Of a DNA stretch of 64,000 bases, positions 21,712 to 34,519 are shown piece after piece (positions within the stretch are counted from its first letter, which is position 1; each line of letters starts with the position of its first letter). Made by a program: the position numbers and the translations under genes. A model generated the notes under the pieces. It was not told where the DNA came from. It did not search any database and saw nothing but the letters and a program-made list of their open reading frames with translations. Origin of the DNA: Rhipidocladum racemiflorum (lineage: Eukaryota > Streptophyta > Magnoliopsida > Poales > Poaceae); contig CM070584.1 of NCBI GenBank assembly GCA_036346355.1, forward strand, positions 55,747,097 to 55,811,096. The letters are read 5' to 3'.

Positions 21712-24700
21712 CAATAAGCTTAAGGCAATCACAATCAATAGTACTTATATCTTCTCCTTTTTTTTATGTGTATCAAGAATTTTTGTGTGTCCAGGGTCTA
21801 TGGGCTAACGAGGCATAGCCCAGCTATCGTTGGGGTAGATTACTGACAAAAGAAGTGCTGAAAGTGAAATCTCCAACTGGTTGCATTCATAACCCAAATC
21901 TAGGTTGATAATTCCGCATTGGGATCCGTGCTAGCAGTGTATTTTTTTGGAGGATGCTCACTAGGCTGACATGGGTATACTTCAACTCAGAATTGTATGA
22001 CGTGTTGTATGCAATACACTATACTCATTCACCATAATGTACAGAAAAATACATGGTATTTCACACAAAAAATGATCCAAAATACAATCCTTCTGCGTAC
22101 AGAAAAATACATGGTATTTCACTCCAGCAATGGAGTACTCTGGCGATGTTGTACTACAGGTGGTGGTGTACATTGACACCCAACGGAGGGGTGGGGGAGA
22201 GAGGGGGGACTATAAGTCAGTAGTGAGGTGGTGTGGTACTTCGCAATTAGTGGAAAGGTGCGTGTTGGCTGTGAGATCCACGGTGAGGTTGTACTGAAGC
22301 GACAAAATACATTAGCGATGTTGTACTCCGGGTGAGGAGTACTACGAAGGAGTAGTACCCTGAACTTGAGGCCAGCGATGACAAGGAAGTACTCGAAAGT
22401 TGTAGGGACAAGGCCACATCGAAAGGTCAAAGGCAAGGAAGACTCTACATCGGCCTTCCCCTATCGTGTAGCCGTTAGATCCATCCGTGGTCCACTGAAT
22501 CTACCCTTTGCTAAAAAACATCGTATTTCAATGAACTAATTCCATGCACATATCTCGATGGAAAAATGGACGGTACAGATTTGGGTTGTGAAGACAACCG
22601 ATTGTGCAAAATCCATTCTTAAATAAGTAGGTCAATATGGTTTTGTATCTAAAATTGCATTGAGAAGACTTTTTTACAAGCTCATGCTAAGAAACTTGAT
22701 ATAAATAAAAGAGTGCATTCCTGGACTATGTATTTGTCGAAGATGAAGGTCGAGCAACAAGCAAAATACAACAATAAAGCATGAGAATGGAGATCTCTAT
22801 TTGAATGAATATATGAATAAGGAAGTTGCTACTATACACAGATGTTGTTCCACCTATCTAATGGGGCAAGCAATGGTTATTTGCCATAACGTTCCGTAAC
22901 CACATTTACCTTTTTTCTTTCTTTCATTGCACACATCGTTATCGTTCAACGCGTCCATAATCCCTTATTTAGTTATGATTGTTCATGTTGCCTCACCTCT
23001 GATTTTGTCTATCATATGCCCCGCTATCCTTATACTATGGTCATAATCCTTACTGTCCTAGTCATTCCCTATATATCTCCGCCGATGACCCATTGTCCTA
23101 CCCTTGTCTTGTATAGTGCGCCATCATCCTGTACCCCTTTCCCCCACCTATTCCATCACATGCTTCCACTAGTGATCAAGGATGCCATTATTGCCTCATA
23201 GATCGCATCATAGCTACTCGTTGCTGGCAACCCTATCATTGAGATCCAAGATTAGATGAAGAGTTGAATCCTAGAAGGTGCTTCGGTTTGATCTGATCCA
23301 ACTTGAAGCTACAATTTTTATCACGATATTGCCATCATCATCCATTATCCTGTTGAAAATTGTCCCTTTTTTGGTTTTAAATCTATTTTTGTTGCCCTCC
23401 TTTTGCATCTATTTCAAAAATTGTCTGGTGGGAATTGTTGTGCTCTCATTCATAAATCATAATTGACTCCTCAAAACAGTATTGCAACACATCTTTACAC
23501 TTTAATTTCGTTCAAAATTTCTTTTTCCAAACACTAAAAACATTTGGATATTAATTAGATTTAATGGACGCTATCACAAGGAGCATTTATTTGACGTATT
23601 TTCTAAACGATTATTGTGATAGCATCCATCCTGTTGTCATTTCATAATGGCCGTTTAGCGCACTTAATCACTCGAAGAAGGGAACATCTTAATGGCTACC
23701 ATTTGCTTATACATAAGAATTATTGAATCAATGGATATGAATTACATGCATTTTGTTCATTTTATATTCTACTAGTTTTTGTGGTGAGATGCTTTTGAAA
23801 CAAAACTGAAGTATCTAGAAATAATTATACGGAAACTCATTACTAGAGCAATGCTAGGAAATCAATTATGAATCATAATGCAAGTAATATTATTTGGATA
23901 AGTTTTTGAAATATTGTGTTGATACTCTCTATTTCTTTGTACGCAGATGGTATGCATTTAAGTATCACTAATATCTCATCTCAAAAGGAAGTACTGATAT
24001 TGTCTTAATACTTCTTTTTCTATGCTGTATTCTCTTGTAATTTGTGTTGGTCAGTATTGATATTGCCTTCTACTTCTTTTTCTATGCTGCATTCTCTTCT
24101 AATTTGTGTTGGTCCACTGAGCATGATAATTGGAATCATCAAATGACAATAAGGAAGTAATATTCCAATAGCATATGAAATTAGTGTTTGTTGTGATGTC
24201 ATTCACAATCAATTTCCTGATATGTCTAGGGTGAAATATTTTCATAATTAAGTCCCAAATATTTTGATTGTTTTGTTGCCAAAGTGTTTGATAGTCAAAA
24301 TTCAAAAGTGAAAACAATGACTAGAGGATAGAGAAACCTAGTTTTTTTTGTTGTTGTAAAAAAACTAAAGTTTCATGCATGCTGTGATATCATTTAATCG
24401 ACATCCCAAATCGTATCCAATCTTTCACCAAATATTAATATAATTAATTTTCAAATATTTCTTTCCAAAGACACTCAAACACCAAAACACAAAAAGGAGG
24501 ATAATGACAATAGACCTATCATGCGTTGTCATCCATGTCATTCACTCAGATTGCAATATCTCTGTCATCAAATCTTCACATAATTAATTGCCATATTTTT
24601 ACTTTTCTTTCTTTCTTTCTTTCAAGAAGATCCAAAAAGACAAATCTAGGAAGAAAATGTGACAACCTATCATGCACCAAGCCTTCTTGATCCCTCCCGG

Positions 24701-24815
24701 GCTAAATCTTCCTATAATTAATTTTTAAACATTTTCAATAATTCTTTTAAAATACACTCATCAAAAGCCGGAACACAAAACCGGAAACAAGGTGATTAGC
24801 TCCATATAGTCTCGT
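21712..24815. other. AT-rich intergenic DNA with small duplications
   Basis: No gene was found. A 26-base block ending TACATGGTATTTCAC is repeated at 22037 and 22097. A block of about 60 bp (TACTTCTTTTTCTATGCTG and onward) is tandemly duplicated at about 23998-24117. A pair of weaker similar blocks rich in ATAATTAATTTT lies at 24430 and 24710. A short CTTT microsatellite is at 24604-24624. Confidence 0.5.
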
Positions 24816-24984
24816 GTTAATGCACGCTCATCCTATCTCGCACCAGATCTGCAGGTGAGCAGAGAGAGATATTCGAACAGGACCTGTACCACCCCTGTGC
24901 CGGACCTCCCATTGGCTGGTTTCCCAAACCACACCAAGCACAAACACAGGTCGGAGTTCTAAAGTGGAAAGATAGCCCAGGAAG

Positions 24985-25027
<43 letters not shown>
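24985..25027. repeat. Heptamer tandem repeat (GTAGGCA)n
   Basis: About six head-to-tail copies of GTAGGCA sit at the distal edge of the GC-rich island upstream of AGO4. Such short arrays vary readily in length. Confidence 0.9.
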
Positions 25028-25029
<2 letters not shown>

Positions 25030-25639
25030 GCTGCTGGCTTGTGACGGGGAAGGAAATGCAGCAACCATCCTTTCCTGGCCGTTGGAAAGGAAGACGACCC
25101 AAAACCGGCGGGACAGCACCGGACGCGACCGAGAGCGGCCAGGGCCCGGCCGGACACGACGCTTGTACCCGTCGCCCCTCCCGCGCGGTGTTGAATGCGC
25201 CGCGTCCACCGTGCACCGCGGAGGGAAAAGACCACCGCCCGATCGGCGTGAGCGCGCGGGTGTATGGACCGGGTCTGGGCCGCGGGGCTCCCTCGATCTG
25301 GCTGGCACGAGCGCAGCCTTTTGACGAGCCGTGGATATGCGGATCCTAACGGCGTCACGGACGAACGGTTGAGATCCCCCCACGCGTACCGGTCTCCCCG
25401 CCCCGCGGTCGTCCGATCGTTCGAAGCTTCGGATTCCTCGCCCCGTCGCGCTAACGCCGTGCGAACGGATGGGCTCCGCGTCGCGTCGCGACTGACTTGT
25501 GGGGCCAACACGTTTGCGGGCCCAGACGCAGCGGCCGAGCCATTGCAAGCGCGTCGCTCCGTGCACACCAGGTGGTTGTTCTGTTCACCTCGCGCGCGGA
25601 ATACGCTCGGCTGTGTCAAATCCACTCGTTGCAATGACT

Positions 25640-25975
25640 CCTGGGCTCCATAACTAGTGGGTCCCATGAGTCAGTTGCATTACCGGTGGCACGTCATGTC
25701 GCCTTGGCATCGGAAGTGGGGAGCACGGGTCGCGCCTGACGCCACCGCATCCGCGCGCGAGGGCGCCATCCAGCTCACGCGCCATCGCGTCCGTCCATCC
25801 CGTCCTCCCCCGAAACGCGCGCCTCCCACGTGTCAGCAGCGCGAGGCCTCGAGACCGTCGGTTCCAGGTGGACGGTCCAGACCCCACCGGTCGAACAAAC
25901 GGACGGCCCTGATGCGGGCGCCGCATAGAAGGCAACTCCCCCGCGGGCGCGTGTGTGTGTGTTTTTTTACCCTTC
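25640..25975 (+). promoter_or_regulatory. Probable AGO4 promoter region in a GC-rich island
   Basis: The GC-rich island spans roughly 24,820-26,150 and ends where the AGO4 leader begins. It holds a G-box (CACGTG, 25827-25832, within CCCACGTGTC) and several GGTCC/GGCCC words. No clear TATA box was found at a fitting distance, which is common in broadly expressed GC-rich plant promoters. The transcription start is inferred to lie near 25,950-25,980, at the CT-rich stretch. Confidence 0.45.
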
Positions 25976-26149
25976 TACCCTTCCTCGCCGCTGCTACAAG
26001 ATGGGGGCGTGGTGGTGGGGCAGAGGGGAGCGTTCGAGGGAGGGGAGAGACGGGAAGGGGAAAAGCCCTCGCGGAGGTCGCCTCGCTTCCGCTGCTCTTG
26101 GTAATGGGAAGTTGGGAACTGCTCCGTCCCTGTAGGTCTTTTTGAGGAG
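25975..26149 (+). other. AGO4: AGO4 noncoding leader exon (5' UTR)
   Basis: The leader likely ends at 26149, where GAGGAG is followed by GTAGAAATC, a good donor; an earlier donor after CTGTAG (26134) is possible. The start is only approximate. The assignment rests on position, on the intron-like T-rich sequence that follows and on the acceptor at 29328. A further small leader exon after the acceptor at 27128 (TGTGTGCAG) cannot be excluded. Confidence 0.5.
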
Positions 26150-26428
26150 GTAGAAATCTAGGGTTAGGCCGTCTTGCTGCGCCGGATTAGATCGCTGTTT
26201 GTGGTTTGTTTACGTCAAGGTTTTGTTTTCCCTGCCTGTGGTGGTTTGCTCTTTGTTTCCTTGGATAGGTAGAAATCTAGGGTTTTAGGCCGCCTTGCTG
26301 CGCCGGATTAGATCGCTGTTTGCGCGGTTTTTTTTTTCGGGGTTTTGTTCGATGTATTTGTGGGTTTGTTTACGTGAAGGTTTCGTTTTTCCTCCTTGTG
26401 GTGGTTTGTTCTTTGTTTTCTTGGATTT
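26150..26428 (+). repeat. Tandem duplication covering the leader-intron donor
   Basis: GTAGAAATCTAGGGTT followed by the GCCGGATTAGATCGCTGTTTG block occurs at 26150 and again at 26269. Both copies begin with a usable GT donor preceded by AG. The second copy is longer owing to T-rich insertions. Confidence 0.85.
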
Positions 26429-27625
26429 TTTTTTTGAGAAGAGCGGTGCATTTCTTTGCATGTTTTTCAGGGTGTTGGATTTGGGGTTTGTTTGTGTTTG
26501 TCTTCGTTCCTGGCGTATTTCGGTGGGGTTTTGGGACCTGTTCCATTTATTTTGGCGGAAAAGCTTTGCTTTTTATTTTGGGGGAAAAAAAATATCAGCA
26601 ACAGTGCTTTTGTCAGCCTGTCTTTCGTGTTCCTTTTCTTTTAATTTTTTCCGTGCGGATTTCTTGTATGTCATTTTCATATGGAGGGTTTTCTAGTTTT
26701 GCTGCTTGTTGCGTTTGGGGTTTTCAGGAAAAAAGAAGTTTTAGAGGTTTTTGGGAGGTTTATGGCGGTGCCTATCCTTTCCTTAGGGAAAAAGCAGTCT
26801 TTTTGCGTGTCCTTTTTTTTTGGGTTGGTTAATAATTTAGGGGGTTAATTCCTCAGGATTTTAGTGCGGTCATTGTTGTTTCTTGGGTTTGTGCTGCGGT
26901 TTCTTTTTTTTGTAGATTGGGGTTTCTTGGAGTGATTTCCATGTAGATTGGGGTTTCTTGGATTCTGTTTACTGTGCTTATATCTGTTTCGAGGAAGCAA
27001 AGAAAAGGGGCTTCTTTTTTGTGCCTCTCTGGATTTGGTGCCTTTGTACCCTTTTGTGGTGAAGTATATTTTCTGTTCTGGTTTACTTTATGATTGCTAT
27101 ATGATTTGTTCACTTGTTTGTGTGCAGGGTAGATAAGTGGTTTGGTAGCTTTGGGGCCTGTTACAGTTGGCGAGTGAGTGTACTCTGCTCATATGTTCAT
27201 ATGGTTTTTAGTGTTCTCATCTTTGTGCTCCGAGTATGAATATTCTACATGAGTGCTGTCGCTACCAATCGTTCTTAGTTGGCGACCTCATTTGTTGTTA
27301 ATATTGATGTGGTCTGAGAGGTGTTGTATATGTGATCTAGCCAAGGCAGGCAACTGTAAAGTTGGTCTTTCCCCTTTGTGATTGTAGTTTTTGAAGATGC
27401 ACAACGATGCTCATGCTTTGGTCATATTCTACTTGTTTAAAGCTTTACTCAATTTGCTGAGTCACGTATTGGAATGCCTTATATCTACTATCTAACGAAA
27501 ATGATGCACTTGTCCTGCACTCCTTTGAAAAAAAGAAGTACCTAGAATGTTTTTTTGTAATATATATGGCAAAAGGACGTGCACGTATTTTTGACACTCA
27601 TCATCTTGTGTATTGAAAGTATGTT

Positions 27626-28022
27626 TACAACCTCATGTGCGCATAGTAGAGTAGTTTGGACTTTGGAAAATATTTTATATGTTATTTGTGTGGATGGTAG
27701 AGTGTTTTGGTAACTTTCAAACATTTGCACAAAATGTACCCTATTTTTGTGGTAGAGTGTTTTAATCTTTGTGCTCTGCATATTAACTTTTTTCTTTGAA
27801 TGCTGTTGCTACCGAATGTAGTAACAACCTCATGTGCGCATTGTAGAGTTGTTTGGACTTTGGAAAATGCTTTATATGTTATTTGTGTGCATGGTAGAGT
27901 CTTTTGGTAACTTTTGAACATTTGCGCTAGTGCATAAGATGTACTCTTTTTTGTGGTTGATTGTTTTAATCTTTGTGCTCCGCATATGAAGTTTTTCTTT
28001 GAATGCTCTTACTACCAAAGGT
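27626..28022 (+). repeat. 198-bp tandem duplication in the AGO4 leader intron
   Basis: The block beginning ACAACCTCATGTGCGCAT at 27626 recurs at 27824 and stays clearly similar throughout. A weaker third relative (TCTTTGTGCTCCGAGTATGAA) lies at about 27220-27290, so the array is older than two copies. Confidence 0.85.
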
Positions 28023-29340
28023 AGTAATGAGGTGTTTGATGTGCAGTAGGGCTTATGTTGTATTTTCATTTGCAGGTTATTATTAGTTTATTACTGCATT
28101 TGTCGTCTGTGAGAAGGCTAGGGTATTTCTTTATGATTGTAGTTATTGGATACTTAAGTTGTTGGTCATATTGTACTTGTTTGAACCTTTAGTTTTTTTC
28201 GTCTAAAAACCTAATTTTTAATGGCTCCTCCGCTTATTAGAATGTCTTTAGTAATAGGTAGTGTAATAAACGTACACTTTTAACTAAGTACGCATAGTTC
28301 CAAACACCCCTTCAGTTTTGAACTTTTGGCACACAATATGAGAAAGGACTAGGGATATAATTTTTTGGCAGCACATACTATGCACTCGTGAGCTTCAGCT
28401 CACTTCTGGTATCTTGTGTGTTGTCCAGGGTTGTTTGGTAGCCCTGTTCTGCATTTAATGACTTAGAAAGTTTGCATGTAATTATATTTCATAAACATTT
28501 GTGTCGTTCGTTGCTTAGTTACTTTGGTTCTTAACTTCTTATGAATATTTAACCGTGTTTGAGTCCAATTGAGGCAAATTGTTTTGATTACTTAAACTTA
28601 AACATGCTTTCTGAAAATAGTTTTTAAATGTAACATCTGAAATATGCTTTCAGAAAAGAATCTTCAAACTTAATAGCAAATTTTCAATTTATATTTCACT
28701 TCTGAATTGCCATGTCGCAAAATTTTGAAGTAGTACACATTTATGTAGTAATTTGAAGTACAATTTATGTTGTGTTTTTGCTGTAGACGGGGCTTGCGAA
28801 TAATTACTGCTGTTGACTGAAATGTAAATTGATTGTGAAATGCGAATAATTGAAAGGAAATGTGTATTCATTTCTCCAAATTGTTTTAAAGATTGTATAT
28901 AGTGACTATATTCTACTTGCTGCCTAGGTAATAATATCCAGCAATAATTGAAGAACATGCTTGAAGTTTGGATCTCGTAATTTTGTTCACATTCCTATTT
29001 CAAATTTTCCATTGCATTGCATTCGAATTTCATTATCAAATAATCTTAACTCTTTAAATTGAAAACTTTTCCATAATTTTTTTTATGAAGCTTTATTTGA
29101 CCAGAGGCTTTTTGAATGGGTTTAATTGTTGTTGTTGAAACCAGAAGGTTTATGTATTGATCAAAGGCTGATTTACCTGCGAAATTACAGATTCACGTTC
29201 TGTTCTATTTAGTTACACGGCAAATTACCATTTTAAAACTAACCACTTCAATTTCAGTTTGTTTCTGTTTGCTTTGTTGGTACTGTATCTTTATCTGATT
29301 GAGTTGTTTTGCATGCTCTCTTGCACAGAGGTTCGCTTAA

Positions 29341-32300
29341 ATGGAGGCTCACAATGGCGAGGCTGATGACTTGCCGCCACCACCTCCTGTGCCATCAAAT
29401 GTAGAGCCTATCAAAGCTGAAGAAACAAAGAAGTTGTCAAAACCTAAGAGGTCCCTGATCTCTCGGCCTGGTTTTGCCAAAAAGGGGCAGCAGATACAGC
29501 TTTTAACAAACCACTTCAAAGTTTCTCTGAAGACCACAGAAGAATTCTTCTACCACTACTATGTGTGTCTATTATCCTTGTTTACAACTTTTTAAATTCT
29601 TATGTTCACGTCTGATTAGCATGGTTGCTATGTTTTATTGAATGAAGGTGAATCTGAAGTACGAGGATGATCGACCAGTGGATGGGAAAGGCGTAGGCAG
29701 AAAAGTCATTGACAAACTCCAGCAGACATACGCATCTGAGCTCGCTAATAAAGATTTTGCATATGATGGTGAGAAGAGTCTGTTCACCATCGGTGCTCTT
29801 CCACAAGTGAACAACGAGTTCAGTGTAGTTCTGGAAGATGTTTCCACTGGAAAGTAATTAACCCTCTTTAACTGTTTCTATTGCTTTGTCCTGATATAAA
29901 AGTGTTGTTACTATTTCTTGCTCACGTATTACTTGCTTTTAGGACTGCTGCAAATGGCAGCCCTGGCAATGATAGTCCTTCAGGAAGTGACAGGAAAAGA
30001 GTGAGAAGGCCATATCAGACGAAAACTTTTAAAGTTGAGTTGTGCTTTGCGGCAAAAATCCCTATGGTTGCAATTGCTCAGGCCTTGAGAGGTCAGGAAT
30101 CGGAGAACACTCAGGAAGCAATTCGTGTAATTGATATAATTTTGAGACAGCACTCAGCAAAGCAGTATGTTTGTGCAATTTTTCTTTTTTCTTTTTAGTT
30201 TTCAACACTTACACCATGTTTGCATTGTATATCTTTTCATTTGAACATTTTCTGTGTGTTTGCAGGGGTTGCCTTTTAGTTCGCCAATCTTTTTTCCATA
30301 ATAATCCTTCAAATTTTGTTGACTTGGGTGGTGGTGTGATGGGCTGTAGAGGATTCCATTCCAGCTTCCGTGCCACACAGAGCGGGCTTTCTCTTAATAT
30401 TGGTGCTTTTATCATCTATGAGCCCAATTTTGCATATTATTGTGATCACTTTTACGCAGCAGGTGATAAGGCATATTACATGTACTGTTTGTTGGTGCAG
30501 ATGTGTCCACAACGATGATTGTGAAACCTGGCCCTGTTATTGACTTTCTACTTGCCAACCAGAAGGTTGATCACCCGAACAAAATTGATTGGGCTAAGGT
30601 AAGTTGGTCTTCATGTTGCTAATGAAAATAGTTTAAGAATGAAGGACAAAAACCATTGGACCAGGCTTTTACATATCTATAATTGTATCTTTGTTTAATT
30701 TTGTAGGCCAAGCGCGCATTGAAGAATTTAAGGATAAAAACAAGTCCAGCAAATACGGAATATAAGATCGTTGGTTTGAGTGAACGGAATTGCTATGAAC
30801 AAATGTGAGGACATACTGACATTTGTTGCTTTAATGATGTTTATATTATCGTGTGCACTGGATGCTTGGCTTTGCAATTTGTATCCTTAGTTTTCTGCAA
30901 TTTTTATTTTTTCTTGAAGTACTCTTTAGGAATGGTCATTTATTAAGTAATTGGTGATATCTAGGTTCACGCTAAAGCAAAGGAATGGTGACAATGGTGA
31001 CTCTGAAGCAACAGAAGTATCTGTCTATGATTACTTTGTGAAGAACCGGGGCATAGAATTGAGATACTCTGGTGATTTTCCCTGTATTAATGTGGGGAAA
31101 CCGAAGCGGCCGACATATTTCCCAATTGAGGTAATTATTGCTGTGATCCCAATGTAGTCCCTTCACTGAGCCTTATTCGTGCTGATGCTGTGGCAAATGT
31201 TTCCTTGTTTACCAGCTATGTTCTCTTGTGCCTTTGCAAAGATATACCAAGTCTTTGAGTACACTACAAAGGTCTTCGCTTGTTGAAAAGTCCAGGCAGA
31301 AACCACAAGAAAGGATGTCAGTTTTGTCTGATGTGAGTGGCTCCTTTATTTCAGTTCAATAGCTCTAGGTGTGCTTTCATAACTGTTTTATCATCAATGG
31401 CATATTGGCAGGTACTGCGACGCAGCAACTATGATTCGGAACCAATGCTGAAGGCATGTGGCATTTCAATAGCTCAAAGTTTTACTCAAGTTGGTGGTAG
31501 AGTATTGCAGGCCCCTAAGGTTGGTCAGAACTGCGCTGTATTTGTCTTTCAATTACCATTTTGTGCTTGTGAAACTGTTATGTTAGATCTAATTCAATCA
31601 TGTTGTGCAGCTAAAAGCTGGAAATGGTGAAGATATTTTTACACGTAATGGGCGTTGGAACTTTAACAATAAGGTATGTATCTGGACTGTATCCCGTGCT
31701 TACTCTTTAACCCCGCATGTTGTCATCCGTAACCTTTTTATTTCTGTTTCCAGAGGCTCATTAAAGCCAGCATGATCGAGAAATGGGCGGTGGTTAACTT
31801 TTCTGCGAGGTGTAATGTTAGGGATCTTGTCCGAGACCTCATCAAGTGTGGGGGCATGAAGGGAATTGTAGGTTTTCATTTCACCTAATGTTGCACATTT
31901 TCCACAATTGCATTTTCGCTGTGTTTTTTTTGCTTTGCAGAAAGTCAACCCAACTTTTTGATGTTTGAAGAAAATCTGCATTTTTACTCATTTTTTTTAC
32001 TTCGCAGAAAGTAGATCAACCTTTTGATGTGTTTGAAGAAAATCCTTCAATGAGACGCGCTCCAGCTGCAAAAAGGGTGGATGACATGTTTGAACAGATA
32101 AAAACAAAGCTTCCTGGAGCACCCAAGTTTCTGTTGTGTGTTCTTGCTGAGAGGAAGAACTCTGATGTTTATGGTTGGTTATACTAACTGGATGGTTGTG
32201 CTTGTTCAAATAAAGCATATTATGGCCTCTGTAGCATATCTTCTTTCTTCTTTAATAGGGCCTTGGAAGCGAAAATGTCTTGCTGAGTTCGGTATTGTCA

Positions 32301-34290
32301 CACAATGTGTGGCCCCTACAAGAGTCAATGACCAGTATCTTACAAATGTTCTGTTAAAGATAAATGCAAAGGTTTGTGGCTCCCCCATCCCCCAAATATT
32401 TTTATAGCATTTCTAACATTTACATCTCTAAGTACTTAACATTTCTTTCAACCAGCTTGGTGGGATAAATTCATTGCTGCAAATTGAAACATCCCCTGCT
32501 ATTCCTCTTGTATCCAAAGTCCCAACTATCATTTTGGGAATGGATGTATCCCATGGTTCACCTGGACAGTCTGATATACCTTCCATTGCTGCGGTAAGTG
32601 GCTGTTTTCCCTTATTTTAAGCACTGTACCTGAATGAAATGCTTTTAAAACTCAATGATCTGAAGAATTTTGACAGATAACTATTGTGCCATGTTTTTTT
32701 TAATTTGAATTGCTTAGGTTGTTAGTTCTCGCGAATGGCCTCTTATCTCAAAATACAGGGCTTCAGTGCGTTCTCAATCAGCCAAGTTAGAAATGATCGA
32801 TTCTTTGTTTAAGCCGCAAGGAACTGAGGATGATGGCCTCATTCGGTAAGAGATTTTCTTTGGTTTATCTGACTTAAATGTTAGCCGTTTTGTGGTATGT
32901 TCTATTGAATATGCAGTGGGTATTAAAGATGTGTTTTCTCATGCCACTTGTTCGGTCTGGATATTATTTCAGGGAGTTGCTTGTTGATTTCTACACCAGT
33001 TCTGGAAAGAGAAAACCTGATCAGATTATTATCTTCAGGTTGGTTACCCTTTGTGAATAACTTCCAGCAAATGTCACTTCCAGTAGTCAATTTTTCAGTG
33101 AGATAGTCGGTTATTCAATTACGAAGAATGATTGCTTGGCCGTCTTCAGTCATCTTTGTGCAACTGTTTTATTTAGCAATATGTTGAATTTTCTGTCTTT
33201 TATTATAGGGATGGGGTTAGCGAGAGCCAGTTCACTCAGGTGCTGAACATTGAGTTAGATCAAATAATTGAGGTACTTTTCATCAGCAATTTTGTATTCA
33301 TGTGGTTCTAGTTCGGTACATTTTTATGTGTGTATCCTTCACTGCACAACCATATTAATGTATTTGTAACTGTTGCAGGCATGCAAATTTCTTGATGAAA
33401 ATTGGTCTCCGAAGTTTACACTGATTGTTGCACAGAAAAATCATCATACCAAATTTTTCCTGCCTAGTTCTCCAGATAATGTTCCCCCTGGTAACATGCC
33501 CTTCATCTTCAGTGGTTCAATCCCATAATCAAATTTTACTGACCAAATTGTTTTCTACTGACATAAACGGTGCAATTCTTTAGGCACTGTTGTAGACAAC
33601 GTAGTCTGCCATCCAAAGAACTACGATTTTTACATGTGTGCACATGCTGGAATGATTGTAAGTATTCTCTGCATTCTGATTTTGTCAGTTGCACTTGGTT
33701 TATTTGGTTGCATCATGCTGGAATTTTGTTCAATAGAATTTTTGGCACCTGTGGCTGTGGTTTGTTTAGATGGACCCTTTTTTACTCTTCCACTTTAATT
33801 GATAGCTCTCTAAGCGTGTGTGCTTGTCTGTATCAGGGGACTACAAGACCAACTCATTACCATATCCTGCATGATGATATAGGCTTCTCCCCTGATGACC
33901 TTCAAGAGCTTGTCCATTCGCTCTCCTATGTGTAAGTAGATATTGTAAAATCTTTTTCAACTCCCGAGAAAAGCTTTACTGACCTCAAATTTGGGACTTT
34001 TCAGCTATCAGAGGAGCACAACAGCCATATCAGTCGGTGAGTTTCCTTTGTTTATTTTGTGGACATGTCAAGTCACTGCTTCCAACCTGCTTACTCTTGT
34101 TGTTTACTTTGCAGTTGCTCCGATTTGCTATGCGCATCTTGCTGCTGCTCAGGTTGGCCAGTTCATAAAGTTTGATGAGATGTCGGAGACGTCCTCGAGC
34201 CATGGTGGCCACACCTCGGTGGGCAGCGCCCCGGTGCCCGAGCTGCCTCGCCTGCACGAGAAAGTCAGGAGCTCGATGTTCTTCTGCTGA
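29341..34290 (+). CDS. AGO4: Argonaute 4 (AGO4A-like), intact, 904 aa
   Basis: This is the siRNA-binding effector of RNA-directed DNA methylation, acting in the nucleus with 24-nt siRNAs. Coding exons: 29341-29562, 29648-29853, 29943-30164, 30266-30402, 30501-30598, 30707-30804, 30965-31130, 31216-31332, 31412-31519, 31611-31673, 31754-31867, 32008-32173, 32259-32371, 32456-32593, 32718-32845, 32973-33038, 33209-33272, 33379-33490, 33584-33657, 33837-33931, 34005-34036, 34115-34290. All introns are GT-AG and the exons total 2715 nt. The N-terminus has PPPPPVP and a basic KPKR stretch, then the N domain, PAZ (about 264-385), MID and PIWI (about 555-865). The slicer tetrad is D640 (GMDVSHG), E681 (KLEMID), D722 (FRDGVSE) and H854 (CYAHL). 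The C-terminus MFFC is typical of the family. The start is the first ATG after the leader splice. No break was seen; AGO4A is preferred over AGO4B only on length. Confidence 0.96.
31924..32044 (+). repeat. 67-bp duplication creating a decoy splice acceptor in AGO4
   Basis: The last intron bases and the first exon-12 bases (acceptor CTTCGCAG ending 32007, then AAAGTAGATCAACC) have a near copy 67 bp upstream (acceptor GCTTTGCAG ending 31940, then AAAGTCAACCCAAC). Splicing to the upstream copy would add five sense codons after the first lysine and then a TGA stop. Confidence 0.85.
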
Positions 34291-34480
34291 GCCGAGCCGA
34301 GGCAGCCGTTTGTGTATGGGCTGTTTTAAACTTTTGGTTGGACGTAGTTTGGTCTTGATGCTATCCAGTCGTCAGTACCACCTGAGATGCTACTAAGCTG
34401 GTTGCCGCACTTGGTGCCTCAAAACATGGAATTCTATTAGGATGCTGTAATGCTGTTGAACCTTTACTTTCGAACCTCTA
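34291..34480 (+). other. AGO4: AGO4 3' UTR (approximate)
   Basis: Sequence after the stop at 34288-34290 is T/G-rich and transcript-like (TTTTGGTTGG, TGCTGTAATGCTGTTG). No canonical AATAAA was seen, so the poly(A) site near 34,450-34,520 is a guess. Confidence 0.4.
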
Positions 34481-34519
34481 AATCGCTACCTTCACTTCAC
34501 TCTAGTTGCTGGCTTGTTC

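Larger units (their letters stand above)
26150..29328 (+). other. AGO4: AGO4 leader intron(s), with internal tandem duplications
   Basis: The T-rich sequence runs to the acceptor TTGCACAG (ends 29328), 12 bases before the start codon. It holds a two-copy tandem repeat at 26150-26428 (period 119) and another at 27626-28022 (period 198). No coding content was found; the T-rich frames near 26,300-26,830 are not genes. Long first introns in plant leaders often raise expression. Confidence 0.65.

Noticed and set aside
24817..25667. Two long minus-strand frames (249 and 279 codons) upstream of AGO4
   Set aside because: They overlap each other in different frames and overlap plus-strand frames of similar size. 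The region is a GC-rich island where stops are rare, composition is Arg/Pro/Ser-rich, no domain is visible and the heptamer repeat is translated as a repeated peptide.
26295..26832. Phe/Cys/Val-rich plus-strand frames of 133 and 170 codons
   Set aside because: They lie in the T- and G-rich AGO4 leader intron; the hydrophobic composition follows from T-rich DNA.
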